Shown: positions 1 through 6,954, counted from the first letter of the stretch. The stretch: 25,350 nucleotides of DNA from Clostridium sp. CAG:632 (GCA_000431515.1 HF991314.1:1007-26356), one strand, 5' to 3'. The notes: generated from the sequence alone by a model not told the origin. Made by a program: numbers and translations.

Positions 1-40
1 CATGAAGGCAAATGAAGAAGTAATTGCAAAGTTTCAGTAA
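1..40 (+). CDS. C-terminal end of an unidentified protein (partial)
   Basis: A reading frame enters from outside the window and ends at TAA 38-40. The last residues are M-K-A-N-E-E-V-I-A-K-F-Q. It is followed 10 bases later by a strong terminator, as expected for the end of a transcription unit. Twelve residues are too few to name a family. The inference that this is the end of a gene rests only on the open frame, the stop and the terminator position. Confidence 0.5.
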   Translation, partial: MKANEEVIAKFQ

Positions 41-50
41 GAGATAAAGA

Positions 51-98
51 AAAGGATCGGCAGAGGAGAGTTTCGTCTTCGCTGCTGATCCTTTTTTT
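51..98. terminator. Bidirectional rho-independent terminator between convergent genes
   Basis: AAAGGATC (51-58) pairs with GATCCTTT (87-94), and the stem continues inward through GGCAG (59-63) against CTGCT (82-86) with one G-U pair. A T-run follows at 92-98. The bases before the stem are A-rich, so the opposite strand also gives a hairpin followed by U-rich sequence. It can therefore serve the upstream + gene and purC, which runs toward it on the - strand. Confidence 0.85.
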
Positions 99-112
99 AT
101 GTTTATAATGAA

Positions 113-991
113 TTAAGCTAAAGGCTTGCCGGTCAGTAATTCATATGCTTCCAGATATTTGTCGATGGTCTTCTGTGCAATCTCTTCCGGAAGCTCCCAG
201 TTGTTATCCGGGTTTGCCTTTAACCAGTCACGTGCAAACTGCTTATCAAAGGATGGCTGGCTCTGTCCCGGTTTGTAGCCTTCTGCCGGCCAGAAACGGG
301 AGCTGTCCGGTGTCAGCATCTCATCACCCAGCACGATATTTCCATTCTCATCCAGACCGAACTCAAACTTGGTATCCGCAATAATGATGCCTTTGGTCAG
401 TGCATAATCTGCGCATTTCTTATAAAGAGCAATAGTATAATCCTTTAATTTTGTGGCATATTCCAGACCTTTTCCCGGGAAGAATTTTTCCAGATGTTCT
501 ACGCTCTGTTCAAAGGAAATGTTCTCGTCGTGATCTCCGATTTCAGCCTTGGTAGAAGGTGTGTAAATCGGTTCCGGCAGTTTATCGGATTCCAACAGGC
601 CTTCCGGTAATTTAATCCCGCAGACGGTACCGTTCTTTTCATAGCTTGCCCAGCCGCTTCCTGTAATGTAACCACGAACGATACATTCGATCGGGAGCAT
701 TTCGAGCTTCCGGCACATCATGCTGTTTCCATCAAATTTCGGCTGACGGAAGAACTCCGGCATATCATTTACATCTGTAGAAATCATATGATTTGGAAGA
801 ATATCGGAAGTCAGGTCAAACCAGAATTTAGACATCTGAGTTAAGACAGTCCCTTTCTTATGGATGATGTTTTTGAGAATTACATCAAAACAGCTGATTC
901 TGTCGGTTGCAACCATGATCAGACTGTCGCCGTTGTCATAGATTTCACGTACCTTGCCCTCTTTGATTGGCTTTAATTCGTTTGCACTCAT
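113..991 (-). CDS. purC: Phosphoribosylaminoimidazole-succinocarboxamide synthase (SAICAR synthetase)
   Basis: Cytosolic purine biosynthesis enzyme that joins CAIR and L-aspartate using ATP to give SAICAR. Both family signatures are present: the first is LPIECIVRGYITGS at residues 99-112, the second is ADTKFEFG at 205-212. Next comes a GDEMLTPDSSRFWP segment (222-235) typical of the nucleotide-binding half. At 292 residues it is the longer, yeast ADE1-like form rather than the roughly 240-residue E. coli / B. subtilis form. The start is supported by GAGAGG nine bases upstream of ATG. It stands alone on the - strand, with no other pur gene in view, and is divergent from the amylase gene with a promoter of its own. 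Confidence 0.96.
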   Translation of the reverse strand: MSANELKPIKEGKVREIYDNGDSLIMVATDRISCFDVILKNIIHKKGTVLTQMSKFWFDLTSDILPNHMISTDVNDMPEFFRQPKFDGNSMMCRKLEMLPIECIVRGYITGSGWASYEKNGTVCGIKLPEGLLESDKLPEPIYTPSTKAEIGDHDENISFEQSVEHLEKFFPGKGLEYATKLKDYTIALYKKCADYALTKGIIIADTKFEFGLDENGNIVLGDEMLTPDSSRFWPAEGYKPGQSQPSFDKQFARDWLKANPDNNWELPEEIAQKTIDKYLEAYELLTGKPLA

Positions 992-1031
992 TTGTTTTAC
1001 CTCTCAATCTTAAGATTCAATATTCCTGTTA

Positions 1032-1060
1032 AGCATAGTAGATTTTGTTGAAAAAATCAA
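1032..1060 (-). promoter_or_regulatory. Probable sigma-A promoter of purC
   Basis: Read on the - strand: -35 TTGATT (1055-1060), 17-base spacer, -10 TATGCT (1032-1037), about 40 bases upstream of the purC start. I see no clear purine riboswitch or PurR-type repeat in the leader. Confidence 0.55.
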
Positions 1061-1092
1061 TACCCGATTGCGGTAAATAGGCAGTAACAGGC

Positions 1093-1121
1093 TTGAATTT
1101 TCCGAGGGCATCATGTATAGT
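1093..1121 (+). promoter_or_regulatory. Probable sigma-A promoter of the amylase-yerC unit
   Basis: TTGAAT (1093-1098), 17-base spacer, TATAGT (1116-1121). A small inverted repeat GTATA-gtta-TATAC (1115-1128) overlaps the -10 box and could be an operator. That part is speculative because the arms are only five bases. Confidence 0.6.
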
Positions 1122-1188
1122 TATATACAGGATTGATTTAAAGCTGTAAAGCGTATGCAAAGGAAAAGCAACAGTGGAGGTTAAAGGT

Positions 1189-2664
1189 ATGAATCAAAAC
1201 GGATTGATGATGCAGTATTTTGAATGGTATTTACCGGATGATGCTTCTTTGTGGAAGACACTGAAGGACAATGTTTCAAAGCTGAAGACCATGGGTGTAA
1301 GTGCTGTATGGCTTCCGCCGGCATATAAAGGAGCACAGGGCATTCATGATGTAGGTTATGGAGCATATGATTTATATGATCTGGGTGAATTTGACCAGAA
1401 AGGAACCGTTCCGACAAAATATGGAACCAAGGATGAGTATCTGGCAGCAATTAAAGCATTACAGACCAAGGGCATTGACGTCTATGCAGATATTGTATTG
1501 AATCACAAGATGGGAGCCGATGAGACAGAGCAGGTAACAGCTGAAGAGTTCAATGCAGGAGACCGGAATCAGATGATCGGTGAGAAGAAGGTCATCCTTG
1601 GATGGACGAAGTTTACATTTCCGGGGCGAAAAGGGAAGTATTCGGACTTTACCTGGAACTGGACGCATTTTGATGGAATTGACTGGGATCAGAATGTAAG
1701 AAAGGGAGGTATTTACCGCCTGGAGGGTAAGACCTTTGATCAGGATGTAGATGAAGAGAACGGAAATTATGATTATCTGATGGGCTCCGATCTTGACTTT
1801 GATAATCCGGAAGTGCGGGAGGAACTTTACCGCTGGGGCGAATGGTATTTGGATACGACCGGTGTGAATGGGTTCCGCCTGGATGCGGTGAAACATATCG
1901 GAAGCGGCTTCTATCGAGACTGGTTACCTAAAATGCGGGAAGAGACCGGCAAGGAGCTTTTTACGGTCGGAGAGTACTGGCACTGGGATGTGAATCATCT
2001 GGAGTCCTATCTGGACCGGGTCAATAATGTGATGAGTCTGTTTGATGTGCCGTTGCACCTGCATTTCCATGATGCATCGCGGGCACATGGAAATTATGAT
2101 CTGCGCACGATTTTTGATAACACACTGGTGGCAAGACGGCCGATGGAGGCAGTGACATTTGTAGATAACCACGACAGTCAGCCGGGACAGTCATTGGAGT
2201 CCTGGGTAGAGGACTGGTTTAAGCCGATGGCATATGCCATGATCCTGCTTCGCGAGAATGGATATCCGTGTCTGTTCTACGGAGATTATGCAGGGATTCC
2301 GCATAATCAGATCGCACCGATGAAACCGGTTCTTGATAAGTTGCTGAGACTGCGGAAGAAGCATGCATACGGTCCACAGCATGATTATCTGGATGATCCG
2401 AATGTGATCGGCTGGACAAGAGAAGGAGATGCGGCACATAAGGATTCCGGATGTGCGGTTGTCATCTCTGACGGTACCGGCGGTACGAAACATATGTATA
2501 TTGGCAGGCAGTTTGTGGGCAAGCATTTTGTGGATGCAATGAAGAATGCAAAGTATAATATTAAAATTGATGAAAACGGATATGGTGATTTTTATGTAAA
2601 TCGTGCAGCAGTGTCTGTCTGGATTCAGAAGGAACCGAAAAGCACAAAGGCAACACAGGAGTAG
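1189..2664 (+). CDS. Cytoplasmic alpha-amylase, glycoside hydrolase family 13 (subfamily 5 type)
   Basis: Endo-acting hydrolase of alpha-1,4-glucan bonds. It has no signal peptide, so it should act inside the cell on maltodextrin or glycogen-like polymer. The (beta/alpha)8 barrel motifs are clear: nucleophile Asp232 in GFRLDAVKH, acid/base Glu262 in VGEYW, and transition-state Asp329 in VDNHDS. These are each one residue from the catalytic numbers of Bacillus licheniformis amylase (231/261/328). The 491-residue length and the opening MNQNGLMMQYFEWY match the liquefying-amylase group. I chose ATG 1189, which has GGAGG eight bases upstream; the longer frame from GTG 1174 has no usable ribosome site. 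The yerC-like gene follows after 29 bases and is probably cotranscribed. Confidence 0.95.
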   Translation: MNQNGLMMQYFEWYLPDDASLWKTLKDNVSKLKTMGVSAVWLPPAYKGAQGIHDVGYGAYDLYDLGEFDQKGTVPTKYGTKDEYLAAIKALQTKGIDVYADIVLNHKMGADETEQVTAEEFNAGDRNQMIGEKKVILGWTKFTFPGRKGKYSDFTWNWTHFDGIDWDQNVRKGGIYRLEGKTFDQDVDEENGNYDYLMGSDLDFDNPEVREELYRWGEWYLDTTGVNGFRLDAVKHIGSGFYRDWLPKMREETGKELFTVGEYWHWDVNHLESYLDRVNNVMSLFDVPLHLHFHDASRAHGNYDLRTIFDNTLVARRPMEAVTFVDNHDSQPGQSLESWVEDWFKPMAYAMILLRENGYPCLFYGDYAGIPHNQIAPMKPVLDKLLRLRKKHAYGPQHDYLDDPNVIGWTREGDAAHKDSGCAVVISDGTGGTKHMYIGRQFVGKHFVDAMKNAKYNIKIDENGYGDFYVNRAAVSVWIQKEPKSTKATQE

Positions 2665-2693
2665 ACCAGGATATACCGGAAGAGGTGGAAAAT

Positions 2694-3011
2694 ATGGGAA
2701 AGACCATTCATACAGAGGCAGTTGAATTGTTGTTTGATGCGATTCAGACACTGCAGACAAAAGAAGAGTTTTATGCGTTTTTTGAAGATCTGTGTACAGT
2801 CAATGAAGTATTGTCATTGGCACAACGGATCGAGGTGGCTCAGAAACTGGAGCAGGGAAGAACCTATGTTGAAGTGACGAATGAAACGGGTGCTTCAACG
2901 GCAACGATCAGCCGTGTAAATCGGATACTGAATTATGGAACGGACGGGTTGAAGATTGCACTGGAACGGCTGGATACAACAGCAGATGCAGAGAAGGACT
3001 CAGAGAACTGA
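2694..3011 (+). CDS. YerC/YecD family TrpR-like DNA-binding protein
   Basis: A 105-residue all-helical protein with the Trp-repressor fold characteristic of the YerC family. The conserved core DLCTVNEVLSLAQRIEVAQ is followed by a helix-turn-helix, GRTYVEVTNETGASTATISR, with the recognition helix around ASTATISRVNRIL. Family members are small dimeric regulators whose ligand is generally unknown. The start is ATG 2694, with AGAGGTGG just upstream; the frame from GTG 2685 would place the ribosome site inside the coding region. It sits 29 bases after the amylase gene and 13 bases from the end of the convergent DUF1836 gene, with no terminator visible in that gap. Control of the amylase is possible but unproven. 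Confidence 0.88.
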   Translation: MGKTIHTEAVELLFDAIQTLQTKEEFYAFFEDLCTVNEVLSLAQRIEVAQKLEQGRTYVEVTNETGASTATISRVNRILNYGTDGLKIALERLDTTADAEKDSEN

Positions 3012-3024
3012 ACCGGTATAGGTA

Positions 3025-3693
3025 TTATTTCTCTTCCTTCGCATTTTTGGAAGCTTCTGCAGAGGAATCGGTATTCTGATCCGGTACCAGTTCATCAATG
3101 ATCTTCTCGACCAGCTGTGTTTTCAAATATATATCGTAGCTCAGTAATGCAACGAAGGTGAAATCCTGCAGATAAGAAGCGGAGTTCATAGCATCGGAAG
3201 CCAGTTCCGGGTGTTCATCCCTGATCTTCTGATTTACGATCTCATAGGTTTTGAAAATCTCCTGCTTATCCATCTGATACTGGAGCTGGGCCAGTTCCAC
3301 AACGGTGGAATAAATGCTCTCCAGAGTTACGGAGTCTGTCTCGGAAGCATGGAAATATTTCTCAATCATTGGAGCCAGTAATTTCTGGATGTCTCCAATG
3401 GACAGGAAATTCTTCAGATAATAAGTATAGATCAGAAGAATGATATGCTCCTTGGAATACTTCTTTTTCTCCGGTGGCGGCAGAAGATGATTCTTCGTGT
3501 AGTTGTTGATCATGGTCTTTGTCAGAATCTTATCATCCGGAGTTCGCTTATTATTACTTAGATGCTTATCCATAAAAGTTGTAACCTGATCCATATACAA
3601 CTCAATGGCAGGGATATCTGCCGGTTCAATATAATCCATTTGAATCGCATCACGAATTTGTTTTTTTATTTCATCAAATGACAGTCCGTCCAT
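3025..3693 (-). CDS. DUF1836 domain protein, putative MerR-like regulator
   Basis: A 222-residue soluble protein. Residues about 40-130 match the DUF1836 pattern: TPDDKILTKTMINNYTKNHLLPPPEKKKY followed by hydrophobic helices. This resembles the winged-helix part of MerR proteins, where a helix-turn-helix precedes an NxxKxxLLP-type wing. The C-terminal half is helical, with an acidic, Ala/Lys-rich tail. No ligand is known to me. The start is ATG at 3693, preceded on the - strand by AGAGAGG eight bases upstream; the longer frame starting at 3723 has no comparable site. It lies 90 bases downstream of metF but has a near-consensus promoter of its own. A palindrome over that promoter suggests autoregulation, which is inference. 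Confidence 0.82.
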   Translation of the reverse strand: MDGLSFDEIKKQIRDAIQMDYIEPADIPAIELYMDQVTTFMDKHLSNNKRTPDDKILTKTMINNYTKNHLLPPPEKKKYSKEHIILLIYTYYLKNFLSIGDIQKLLAPMIEKYFHASETDSVTLESIYSTVVELAQLQYQMDKQEIFKTYEIVNQKIRDEHPELASDAMNSASYLQDFTFVALLSYDIYLKTQLVEKIIDELVPDQNTDSSAEASKNAKEEK

Positions 3694-3732
3694 ATTATTA
3701 TCCTCTCTTCGTTCTGACAACATAATAACGCT

Positions 3733-3761
3733 ATTATATAGTATTGAAAACCATATGTAAA
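3733..3761 (-). promoter_or_regulatory. Near-consensus sigma-A promoter of the DUF1836 gene with overlapping palindrome
   Basis: On the - strand: TTTACA (3756-3761), 17-base spacer, TATAAT (3733-3738). An inverted repeat ATAATA-acgc-TATTAT (3722-3737) covers the -10 box and the expected start of transcription, a position suited to a repressor. Confidence 0.75.
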
Positions 3762-3783
3762 GAAAAAATAAAATTCTACTGTG

Positions 3784-4653
3784 TTACTGCGGTTTTACCT
3801 GCCCGAAGATTTCCTTGGTAACATCGGACTTGTTCATGGTATAAAGGTGAATACCGTCCACCTCATTCTCGATTAATTCCTGAATCTGGCGGATTGCATA
3901 GTCAATTCCGGCCTTTTTCATATCCTCCGGAGAATCACCGTATTTTGCAAATAGATTACTGAGCTCCGTCGGTACGGAAGATCCGGACAATTGAATACTG
4001 GTTCCAATCTGTTTTACAGAGGTGATCGGCATAATACCTGCCGTGATCGGAGTCTGAATGCCATGAGCCCGTGCAGCTTCTCGGAACTGTAAAAATTTCT
4101 GATTGTCAAAAAACATCTGCGTAATGAAGAAGTGGACACCAGTGTCTGCTTTTAATTTTAAATGTTTTAAATCCTCTTCAACGGATGCTGATTCCGGATG
4201 TTTTTCCGGATAACAGGCGGCAGCAATACACATATCAGAAGAAGCTGCGTCACGAATGATTGGAATGATATCGCTGGCATGTTTGAAATGACGGTTGGCA
4301 AAATCTTCATCAGACATGTCTCTTGGCTGATCACCACGCAGGGCGAGAACATTATGAACACCTTTTTTATTTAACTCTGCAACCATGTGGCGGAGAAAAT
4401 GCTCATCCATAGCAACCGAGGTCAGATGCGCAAGAGCCTCGACTTCGCAGATGTTCTGGATATAAGCGGCAATAGTGGAAGTTTTTTTACTGGTACTGCC
4501 GCCGGCACCGTAAGTTACACTGATAAAATCCGGGCGGCAGGTCTGAATCTCATCCAAAGTTTTAAATATAGAATAAATATCGTCATTTCTTTTTGGTGGA
4601 AATACCTCACAGGAATAAACAGTTCTGCCGGTTTGAAAAATGTCTTTGATCAT
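3784..4653 (-). CDS. metF: 5,10-methylenetetrahydrofolate reductase
   Basis: FAD enzyme that reduces 5,10-methylene-THF to 5-methyl-THF, for methionine synthesis and, in acetogens, the methyl branch of the acetyl-CoA pathway. The TIM-barrel family landmarks are present: EVFPPK with Glu16 (equivalent to the catalytic Glu28 of E. coli), HLTSV at 76-80, and LALRGDQP at 103-110, where Asp108 corresponds to the flavin-modulating Asp120. ITQMFFDN and AGIMPI occur further on. At 289 residues it is full length, without the eukaryotic regulatory domain. AAAGGA lies six bases before ATG. No metH, acs or second flavoprotein partner is adjacent, so the methionine role is the simpler reading. Confidence 0.95.
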   Translation of the reverse strand: MIKDIFQTGRTVYSCEVFPPKRNDDIYSIFKTLDEIQTCRPDFISVTYGAGGSTSKKTSTIAAYIQNICEVEALAHLTSVAMDEHFLRHMVAELNKKGVHNVLALRGDQPRDMSDEDFANRHFKHASDIIPIIRDAASSDMCIAAACYPEKHPESASVEEDLKHLKLKADTGVHFFITQMFFDNQKFLQFREAARAHGIQTPITAGIMPITSVKQIGTSIQLSGSSVPTELSNLFAKYGDSPEDMKKAGIDYAIRQIQELIENEVDGIHLYTMNKSDVTKEIFGQVKPQ

Positions 4654-4706
4654 AGGGAGTCCTTTCTGGCGGAATATAGCTCGTCATTGAATAGAATCAA
4701 TACATG

Positions 4707-4745
4707 AACTATGTCGCTTCGCTTGTACATAGTTTAATTATTATA
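4707..4745 (-). promoter_or_regulatory. metF promoter -10 and 5' hairpin
   Basis: On the - strand a perfect TATAAT (4740-4745) lies upstream of metF, but the matching -35 region is weak (TGCCTT-like). Transcription would begin near 4732, at the edge of a perfect 8-bp inverted repeat, AACTATGT (4707-4714) / ACATAGTT (4727-4734), with a 12-base loop. The mRNA would thus start with a stem-loop, or the repeat could be an operator. I do not recognise an S-box or T-box. Confidence 0.45.
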
Positions 4746-4783
4746 AGTAGTATTTAATATAGAAGGCAGAGGGAATGATAATG

Positions 4784-4815
4784 AGAAAAGGTACAGTTAA
4801 AACTGCACCTTTTCT
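4784..4815 (-). terminator. Terminator hairpin after yjfB
   Basis: AGAAAAGGTaCAGTT (4784-4798) pairs with AACTGcACCTTTTCT (4801-4815) with one mismatch. On the - strand the stem is followed only by CATTATC, so the U-rich stretch lies inside the stem, which makes it less canonical. The yjfB stop codon (4814-4816) overlaps the first stem arm. Confidence 0.65.
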
Positions 4816-4990
4816 ATAATCGGATATCGATATTCTGTCCCAGATTTGGTGTGACGGAAGATTCCATGAGCTTGGCCAAGGCATCGCCGTTTGTTTCCAT
4901 AGTATCTAATGTTTTAGACATAAGTGCCAGGCTCCAATCCCGCTGAACCCGTTCTGTGGACATAGCAATTGATAATGCCGGAATATCCAT
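4814..4990 (-). CDS. YjfB family putative motility protein
   Basis: A 58-residue protein opening with MDIPALSIAMS and ending GQNIDIRL. These are the conserved ends of the small YjfB-like family (PF14070), whose members are associated with flagellated Firmicutes and whose function is not settled. The middle is an amphipathic helix with no signal peptide. The start is certain: GGAGGTGG lies just before ATG 4990 and a TTGATT-17-TATTAT promoter lies 26 bases upstream. It forms a single-gene unit, with a terminator overlapping its stop codon. No flagellar gene is adjacent, although cheW is 6.5 kb away. Confidence 0.88.
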   Translation of the reverse strand: MDIPALSIAMSTERVQRDWSLALMSKTLDTMETNGDALAKLMESSVTPNLGQNIDIRL

Positions 4991-5015
4991 ATTACCACCT
5001 CCAATTAGTACCTAT

Positions 5016-5044
5016 ATAATATCAAATAAAATAAGAAAAATCAA
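5016..5044 (-). promoter_or_regulatory. Sigma-A type promoter of yjfB
   Basis: On the - strand: TTGATT (5039-5044), 17-base spacer, TATTAT (5016-5021). This is a housekeeping-type promoter rather than a recognisable sigma-D (TAAA-N15-GCCGATAT) flagellar promoter. Confidence 0.65.
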
Positions 5045-5074
5045 TGCAAGAATGAGAAAAAAGGACAAAATCGG

Positions 5075-5103
5075 TTGACTTCTGCTTATCAGCTTGTTAT
5101 AAT
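5075..5103 (+). promoter_or_regulatory. Strong sigma-A promoter of the NlpC/P60 gene
   Basis: TTGACT (5075-5080), exactly 17 bases, then a perfect TATAAT (5098-5103). Transcription should start near 5110, giving a leader of about 55 bases. The TTG of the -35 box is in frame with the coding region and can be mistaken for a start codon. Confidence 0.85.
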
Positions 5104-5116
5104 TAGTTCGATTATT

Positions 5117-5133
5117 TGTAATAGATTTGTAAC
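5117..5133 (+). promoter_or_regulatory. WalR (YycF)-type binding box in the leader of the wall hydrolase gene
   Basis: TGTAAT-AGATT-TGTAAC matches the published WalR consensus TGTWAH-N5-TGTWAH at all twelve specified positions. It lies about 7 to 23 bases downstream of the expected transcription start. Many WalR target genes encode wall hydrolases such as NlpC/P60 proteins. A site downstream of the promoter would more naturally repress than activate, which is inference. Confidence 0.5.
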
Positions 5134-5164
5134 AATTGGCGGTTCATTAAGGAGGATATTTGTA

Positions 5165-6352
5165 ATGATACGCAAGATAATGAAGAATGCAATAATTACA
5201 GCAGCAGCTACAGCAATGTTGCTGGGATTCGGAACAGATACGAAGGCGGCAGATGCATATAGAGATACAGCAGTTGCTGGTATTGATGCAGCAATTGACC
5301 AGTATGTAACAACACAGGCTGTCACAGCAGAAACCACAGAAGAGGCAGAGGTATCCACTGAGGCATCTACAGTAGAGCCGGTTCAGGAATCAACAGCCAG
5401 ATATCCGCAGTTTGAGAATAAGCTTATGGCGAATGTCAGTGATTATATGAACATCCGGGCAGAAGCGGATGAGAATTCAGAAGCAGTCGGAAAGCTTCCT
5501 CACGGAGCAGTTGCAGAGGTATTGGAGCAGGGAGATACTTGGACTAAGATCCAGTCAGGATCGGTTACCGGTTATGTAAAGAATGAGTATGTGGTATTCG
5601 GAGATGATGCCGGTGATTATGCAGAGGCGAATTGTGATAAGATAGCAACGGTTAATACTACAACATTGAAGGTACGAGAAGAAGCAAGTGCAGACAGCAC
5701 ATGCCTGACCATGATTCCGGAAGGTGAGTCTTATGAAGTTGTAGAGACAGCAGACGGCTGGACCAAGCTTTTGATTTCGGAAGAGTTTACCGGATATGTT
5801 TCCGATGAGTTCATTGATATTGATTATGATCTGGGTACTGCAATTTCTAAGGAAGAGGAAGAGGCAGAGCAGGCAAGACAGGCAGAACTTGCACGTCAGG
5901 CACAGCAGGCAGCAGCACAGCCGGCAGCTCCGGCAGCTCCGTCTACACCATCCGCTCCGCAGGCTCCGGTTGATCCGGGAGTTGTGAGCGGTACGAGAGC
6001 AGATGTTGTGAATTATGCATTGCAGTTTGTTGGAAATCCATATGTATACGGAGGAACCAGTCTGACAAACGGTACTGACTGTTCTGGATTTACAATGAGC
6101 GTATTTGCACATTTCGGATATTCACTGAACCGTTCATCCAGAGATCAGATTTATAACGGAACCAATATCGGTATTTATGAAGTACAGCCGGGAGACCTGT
6201 TATTCTATAACAATGGCGGTTCAACGATAGGACATGTAGCATTGTATATTGGTAACGGACAGATTGTTCATGCAAGTACAGAACGAACCGGTATTATTGT
6301 ATCGAATGCATATTACCAGACACCATGTGGTGCAACCAGAATTCTTCCGTAG
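5165..6352 (+). CDS. Secreted SH3b-NlpC/P60 peptidoglycan endopeptidase
   Basis: A 395-residue exported wall hydrolase, expected to cut stem-peptide bonds in peptidoglycan. Order: signal peptide (about 1-29, hydrophobic ITAAATAMLLGFG), a Thr/Glu-rich stretch, two bacterial SH3 domains (about 88-140 and 157-218, each with a VRxEAS/IRAEAD-type turn), a charged Glu/Gln/Ala helix, a Pro/Ala linker, and a C-terminal NlpC/P60 domain (about 278-395). The catalytic residues are visible: Cys306 in DCSGF, His357 in GHVALYIG and His369 in VHAS. ATG 5165 has AAGGAGG nine bases upstream; the longer frame from TTG 5075 begins in the promoter. The gene is monocistronic, with its own promoter and a strong terminator. 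Confidence 0.95.
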   Translation: MIRKIMKNAIITAAATAMLLGFGTDTKAADAYRDTAVAGIDAAIDQYVTTQAVTAETTEEAEVSTEASTVEPVQESTARYPQFENKLMANVSDYMNIRAEADENSEAVGKLPHGAVAEVLEQGDTWTKIQSGSVTGYVKNEYVVFGDDAGDYAEANCDKIATVNTTTLKVREEASADSTCLTMIPEGESYEVVETADGWTKLLISEEFTGYVSDEFIDIDYDLGTAISKEEEEAEQARQAELARQAQQAAAQPAAPAAPSTPSAPQAPVDPGVVSGTRADVVNYALQFVGNPYVYGGTSLTNGTDCSGFTMSVFAHFGYSLNRSSRDQIYNGTNIGIYEVQPGDLLFYNNGGSTIGHVALYIGNGQIVHASTERTGIIVSNAYYQTPCGATRILP

Positions 6353-6409
6353 AAGAATCCATCCACAGAGGAATGAAGAATTAAAAAACGATTAAAAGAG
6401 AGCAGATAG

Positions 6410-6449
6410 ACTGTCGGTAGATTTTATTGAGATTTACCGGCAGTTTTTT
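6410..6449 (+). terminator. Rho-independent terminator of the NlpC/P60 gene
   Basis: ACTGTCGGTAGAT (6410-6422) pairs over 13 bp with ATTTACCGGCAGT (6432-6444), including two G-U pairs. The loop is nine bases and a T-run follows (6444-6449). Confidence 0.92.
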
Positions 6450-6649
6450 ACTGTGCAGATGATAGAAAACGACATGCGCGGTTGTACGAAATATGTAAAA
6501 ACTGAATTTGAGACAAAATGTAAGATAATGTACGAAAATTGTCAGATAAAGACTTAAAATAGAAAAATGTCATTATACGGTAAAAAGGGGAAGAATGCAC
6601 AAACTTTTTAGATGGAAAGTACGGAGAAGTACCAAAAACAAATTTTGAT

Positions 6650-6737
6650 TGTGGATAATTACAGGAGGGCTGTGGATAAATAATGGGAAGAAAACCTATA
6701 AAATAGGTTATTCACAAAGTTATCCACGTTATCCACA
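6650..6737. other. Cluster of five DnaA boxes
   Basis: Within 88 bases there are three perfect TTATCCACA boxes: - strand at 6650-6658 and 6671-6679, + strand at 6729-6737. There is also TTATTCACA (+, 6708-6716), which fits TTATNCACA, and TTATCCACG (+, 6720-6728), one base off. The two left boxes are 21 bases apart, the last two abut, and the two groups point toward each other. Between them lies an inverted repeat AACCTAT-aaa-ATAGGTT (6693-6709). No dnaA or dnaN gene is in the window. It could be a DnaA-titration or regulatory cluster for hpf or secA, or part of a replication origin. The boxes themselves are plain in the sequence. Confidence 0.85.
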
Positions 6738-6920
6738 AAAAGAAGGCCGACGGTGAAAAAGTTTTTACGAAACAGATGTTTTGTGAGAAGTTATGAAAAA
6801 GGGCTAAATGGAGAATAAAATTCTAAATGACAAAAGATGAAATAAAGAAAAAAAGAATGTAAATTGTTAGAAAATTTCAACGATTTATGTAAATATTCTA
6901 TAATAAAAATGTAAAAACGA
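6738..6920. other. AT-rich, gene-free tract between the DnaA boxes and the hpf promoter
   Basis: About 180 bases dominated by A and T, especially 6787-6920, with several AATGTAAA-like words and no reading frame with a ribosome site. It lies on the side toward which the + strand DnaA boxes point, where an unwinding element would be in an origin. I see no run of the TAG-type trinucleotides known as DnaA-trios. The 200 bases left of the boxes (6450-6649) hold nothing else I can support. Confidence 0.4.
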
Positions 6921-6948
6921 TTGAAAATATCCGTCGGTATGGTATAAT
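6921..6948 (+). promoter_or_regulatory. Extended -10 promoter of hpf
   Basis: TTGAAA (6921-6926), 16-base spacer, perfect TATAAT (6943-6948) preceded by TGG, which supplies the TGn extension. Transcription should start near 6955, directly before the first leader hairpin. Confidence 0.82.
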
Positions 6949-6954
6949 AAGTCC

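Noticed and set aside
1174..1188. GTG start for the amylase at 1174
   Set aside because: GGAGG at 1176-1180 would fall inside the coding region; ATG 1189 is correctly spaced and matches the family N-terminus.
2191..2760. 189-residue reading frame on the - strand under the amylase end
   Set aside because: It is antisense to strongly supported coding sequence, has no ribosome site and encodes no recognisable domain. The same holds for the - strand frames at 5555-6112, 8700-9212 and 23717-24199.
5075..5164. N-terminal extension of the NlpC/P60 protein starting at TTG 5075
   Set aside because: TTG 5075 is the first part of the TTGACT -35 box of a TTGACT-17-TATAAT promoter. The inner ATG 5165 has AAGGAGG and begins a normal signal peptide.
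6650..6920. Declaring the DnaA-box region to be oriC
   Set aside because: No dnaA, dnaN, rpmH or gyrase gene is present, no DnaA-trio run is visible, and gene orientation to the left is mixed. Kept as an unexplained cluster only.
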